From: Sterolibacterium sp964500605
GTDB lineage: Bacteria > Pseudomonadota > Gammaproteobacteria > Burkholderiales > Rhodocyclaceae
Assembly: GCA_964500605.1 (NCBI GenBank)
Contig: CAZCOS010000080.1
Location: forward strand, 1 to 8,144
DNA length: 8,144 bases
Direction of reading: 5' to 3'
Shown: positions 6,696 to 8,144 of the stretch, piece after piece
How the letters are laid out: each line of letters opens with the position of its first letter
Numbering within the stretch: position 1 is the stretch's first letter
Translations under genes and position numbers: made by a program
The notes under the pieces: generated by a model
Told to the model about the DNA's origin: nothing
Database searches by the model: none
The model's input: only the letters and a program-made list of their open reading frames with translations

Positions 6696-7385
6696 CTAAG
6701 CGCGGTTACGCAAATGTGCATCAAGCTGCGCAAGTTGCGACGGCGTACCCAAATTATCCCAAGTCGCCTCCAGCTTTGCGCCCTGAATACGCCCTGCAGG
6801 AATCAGGCGGTCGAGCAAAGGCCGAAGCGGCAGCTTTTTGCCCGGTGCAAGCTCGGGAGCTTCGAGCAACATTTCAGGCCGAAAAAGCCCCAGGTTGGCA
6901 TAGGTCAGGCGTGGGGCACCCTGCAAACGCAAATAACCTTCCTGCAAGACAAAATCCCCAGCGGGGTGCCATTCGGGGTTTTCGACCATCCAGAGTAGAG
7001 CCTGCGCATTTTCTTCGAGCGCATGGGCATCAAGAAGTGCGCGGTAATCACATTCACAATAGATGTCGGCACTCAGCACAAGAAACGGTTCCGCCCCCAG
7101 CAGCGGCAGGGCCTTGAAAATCCCTCCGGCGGTCTCCAGTGCTTCGGATTCCGGCGACCAGTAAATGCGCGCACCCCAAGCACGGCCATCACCCAAGACA
7201 GCCACGAGTTGCTCACCGAGGTAGGCATGATTGATGACGATCTCGTGAATGCCAGCGGCAACGAGGCGTTCGATCTGCCAGACGATGAGTGGCTTTCCGC
7301 CGACGGACAACAACGGTTTTGGTGTTTCATCGGTCAGCGGCCGCATACGCTCGCCCCGACCAGCAGCGAGAATCATGGCTTTCAT
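6696..7385 (-). CDS. murU: Sugar-1-phosphate nucleotidyltransferase, probable MurU (MurNAc-1-P uridylyltransferase)
   Basis: MurU makes UDP-N-acetylmuramate from MurNAc-1-phosphate and UTP in the peptidoglycan recycling bypass known from Pseudomonas and many betaproteobacteria. The 229-residue protein begins with the nucleotidyltransferase signature MILAAGRGERMRPLTDETPK (4-23), with PKPLL directly after. ETAGGI (84-89) and the metal-site strand LVLSADIY (102-109, Asp107) follow. A late TWDNLGTPSQL (208-218) provides a second acidic residue, Asp210, in the position of the conserved W-x-D/N-x-GTP motif. Size and motifs fit MurU (about 223 residues in Pseudomonas putida) better than the longer GlmU or RmlA types. 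Mannose-1-phosphate guanylyltransferase annotation is common for such proteins and cannot be excluded. The usual partner kinase gene amgK is not next to it here. It follows the DUF4124 gene by 20 bp, with no strong Shine-Dalgarno. Confidence 0.78.
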   Translation of the reverse strand: MKAMILAAGRGERMRPLTDETPKPLLSVGGKPLIVWQIERLVAAGIHEIVINHAYLGEQLVAVLGDGRAWGARIYWSPESEALETAGGIFKALPLLGAEPFLVLSADIYCECDYRALLDAHALEENAQALLWMVENPEWHPAGDFVLQEGYLRLQGAPRLTYANLGLFRPEMLLEAPELAPGKKLPLRPLLDRLIPAGRIQGAKLEATWDNLGTPSQLAQLDAHLRNRA

Positions 7386-7405
7386 GGCAGCAGGCTGTCC
7401 GGGGC

Positions 7406-7987
7406 TCAGAGCTGCCCAGGGGAAGTCGAACCCCCGGAAGAAGCGGAAGGCACGGATGACACCGGGCTCGCCTGGTTTTTTGCATTGCCTCGTGCGGGAT
7501 ATCCCGTTTCGTCGAGCAAACGATTCCAGGCTTCTTCCTCAAAACCCTTCGAGGTTTTGCCCCCCGCCTGAAGCACAGGCACGAACAATTCCTGACTGCC
7601 AGTCACCTTGCGGAATTCATCTGCATCGGCCTGTGTCCGAATTTCCTTTTCCTGATAAGGCGCACCGCGCCGATTCAGAAGTTCGCGCGCCTGCCGGCAG
7701 TTTTCCTTGCAATTTTCAGCGGTGTAGAGCGTCAGAGGAAATTTCCCTTTTGCCTTTCGCATTTCGTAATCAAAAGCACCGCCCGTATCGATGACATTGG
7801 GGCCCTTGAGTTTTTTGGCTTCAAAATTTTTGACGGCCTCGGGCGGTGGTGGCTGGTCGGAATAATGCACCTGACCGGTTTTATCCACCCAACGGTAGGT
7901 GGTCTGCGCATGTGAGAAAGAGGGCAGAAGGAGTGAAAGGAGTGGAAAGAGTGCCAGACCACAGAATACGGGACGAAGGGGAGACAC
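7406..7987 (-). CDS. Secreted DUF4124 protein with glutaredoxin-like domain
   Basis: The 193-residue protein has a clear signal peptide: a short N-terminus with one Arg, a hydrophobic core (about 8-22) and a probable cleavage after SHA (residue 27), so it should act in the periplasm. Residues 30-50 (TYRWVDKTGQVHYSDQPPP) are the DUF4124 motif. About 83-165 resemble glutaredoxin: LTLYTAENCKENCRQARELL with Cys93 and Cys97, then RRGAPYQEKEI, a probable cis-proline in VPVLQAGG, and GFEEEAWNRLL. The cysteine spacing is CxxxC, which I recall as usual for this DUF4124-fused subgroup, rather than the classical CxxC. A Ser/Pro/Gly-rich tail (about 165-193) looks disordered. The start is GTG at 7987, chosen because AGGAGG lies five bases upstream and it yields a proper signal peptide. 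The substrate is unknown; a role in envelope thiol chemistry is only an inference. Confidence 0.85.
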   Translation of the reverse strand: MSPLRPVFCGLALFPLLSLLLPSFSHAQTTYRWVDKTGQVHYSDQPPPPEAVKNFEAKKLKGPNVIDTGGAFDYEMRKAKGKFPLTLYTAENCKENCRQARELLNRRGAPYQEKEIRTQADADEFRKVTGSQELFVPVLQAGGKTSKGFEEEAWNRLLDETGYPARGNAKNQASPVSSVPSASSGGSTSPGQL

Positions 7988-7992
7988 GAATA

Positions 7993-7998
7993 CCTCCT
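7993..7998 (-). promoter_or_regulatory. Consensus Shine-Dalgarno for the DUF4124 gene
   Basis: The minus strand reads AGGAGG five bases before the GTG at 7987, in the 20-bp gap after prlC. It is the strongest ribosome binding site in the window and decides the GTG start. Confidence 0.85.
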
Positions 7999-8007
7999 AT
8001 CTGATCT

Positions 8008-8144
8008 CTAGTCGGATGACATGCCATTGTGCCGCAAGAGCGCATCAACGGTGGGTTCTCGACCACGATAGGCGCGGAAGGATTCGAGAGCCGGGCGGGA
8101 GCCGCCCACGGCGAGAATTTCCCGCCAGAACTTCGCACCGGTGG
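8008..8144 (-). CDS. prlC: Oligopeptidase A (M3 metallopeptidase), C-terminal 44 residues only
   Basis: Only the 3' end is present: 44 codons ending at the TAG at 8010-8008. The segment reads KFWREILAVGGSRPALESFR, then a Y-R-G-R-E-P-T-V-D-A-L-L-R-H-N-G-M stretch and a short SSD end. This matches the conserved C-terminus of the PrlC/OpdA family, in which the ILAVGGSRPALESF helix and the ending DALLRHNGM are typical. The cytoplasmic zinc enzyme degrades short peptides, including cleaved signal peptides. The HExxH active site lies outside the window, so activity cannot be judged. The 20-bp distance to the next gene suggests co-transcription with the DUF4124 gene and the murU-type gene. Confidence 0.9.
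   Translation of the reverse strand, partial: TGAKFWREILAVGGSRPALESFRAYRGREPTVDALLRHNGMSSD

Noticed and set aside
6691..6706. Possible hairpin terminator at the murU stop
   Set aside because: The CCGC-GCTTA-GCGG stem is 4 bp with no following T-run, so I do not call it.
7881..8138. Minus-strand open frame of 85 codons across the prlC end
   Set aside because: It is in another frame from the recognisable PrlC C-terminus and has no family resemblance.

Overview
The window is a compact stretch of bacterial chromosome with every supported gene on the minus strand, so transcription runs from high to low coordinates. Gene content and order (prlC, a DUF4124 protein, a MurU-type nucleotidyltransferase, pepP, ubiH, dusB, fis, purH, purD) and the short 77-residue Fis point to a betaproteobacterium, probably from the Nitrosomonadales or a nearby group. 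This rests on remembered synteny and protein character, not on a search. The DNA is moderately GC-rich. I see no mobile element, tRNA, rRNA, CRISPR array or phage gene.

Layout from high to low coordinates. Block 1 (8144-6696): the last 44 codons of oligopeptidase A (prlC), then a secreted DUF4124/glutaredoxin-like protein with a GTG start and a consensus Shine-Dalgarno, then a sugar-1-phosphate nucleotidyltransferase of the MurU type. The gaps are 20 bp each. Block 2, after a 68-bp gap: aminopeptidase P (pepP) overlapping the ubiquinone hydroxylase gene ubiH by 8 bp. Block 3, after an 81-bp gap with a possible promoter: dusB and fis, overlapping by 4 bp (ATGA), then purH (14-bp gap) and purD (15-bp gap; it runs off the left edge).

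How they work together. Block 3 links tRNA dihydrouridine synthesis, the nucleoid protein Fis and the last and second steps of purine synthesis in one likely transcript, so growth-rate control of dusB-fis may extend to purine supply. Block 2 is the pepP-ubiH pair also found in gammaproteobacteria. Block 1 mixes peptide turnover, a periplasmic thiol-fold protein and probable cell-wall sugar salvage.

This is mostly a housekeeping region. No undescribed system is evident. The points worth a second look are modest: an 18-bp-period repeat inside an acidic plus-strand frame between pepP and murU, a non-canonical 'DG' motif and N-terminal extension in UbiH, murU without an adjacent amgK, the CxxxC thiol motif of the DUF4124 protein, and start-codon ambiguity in purH.
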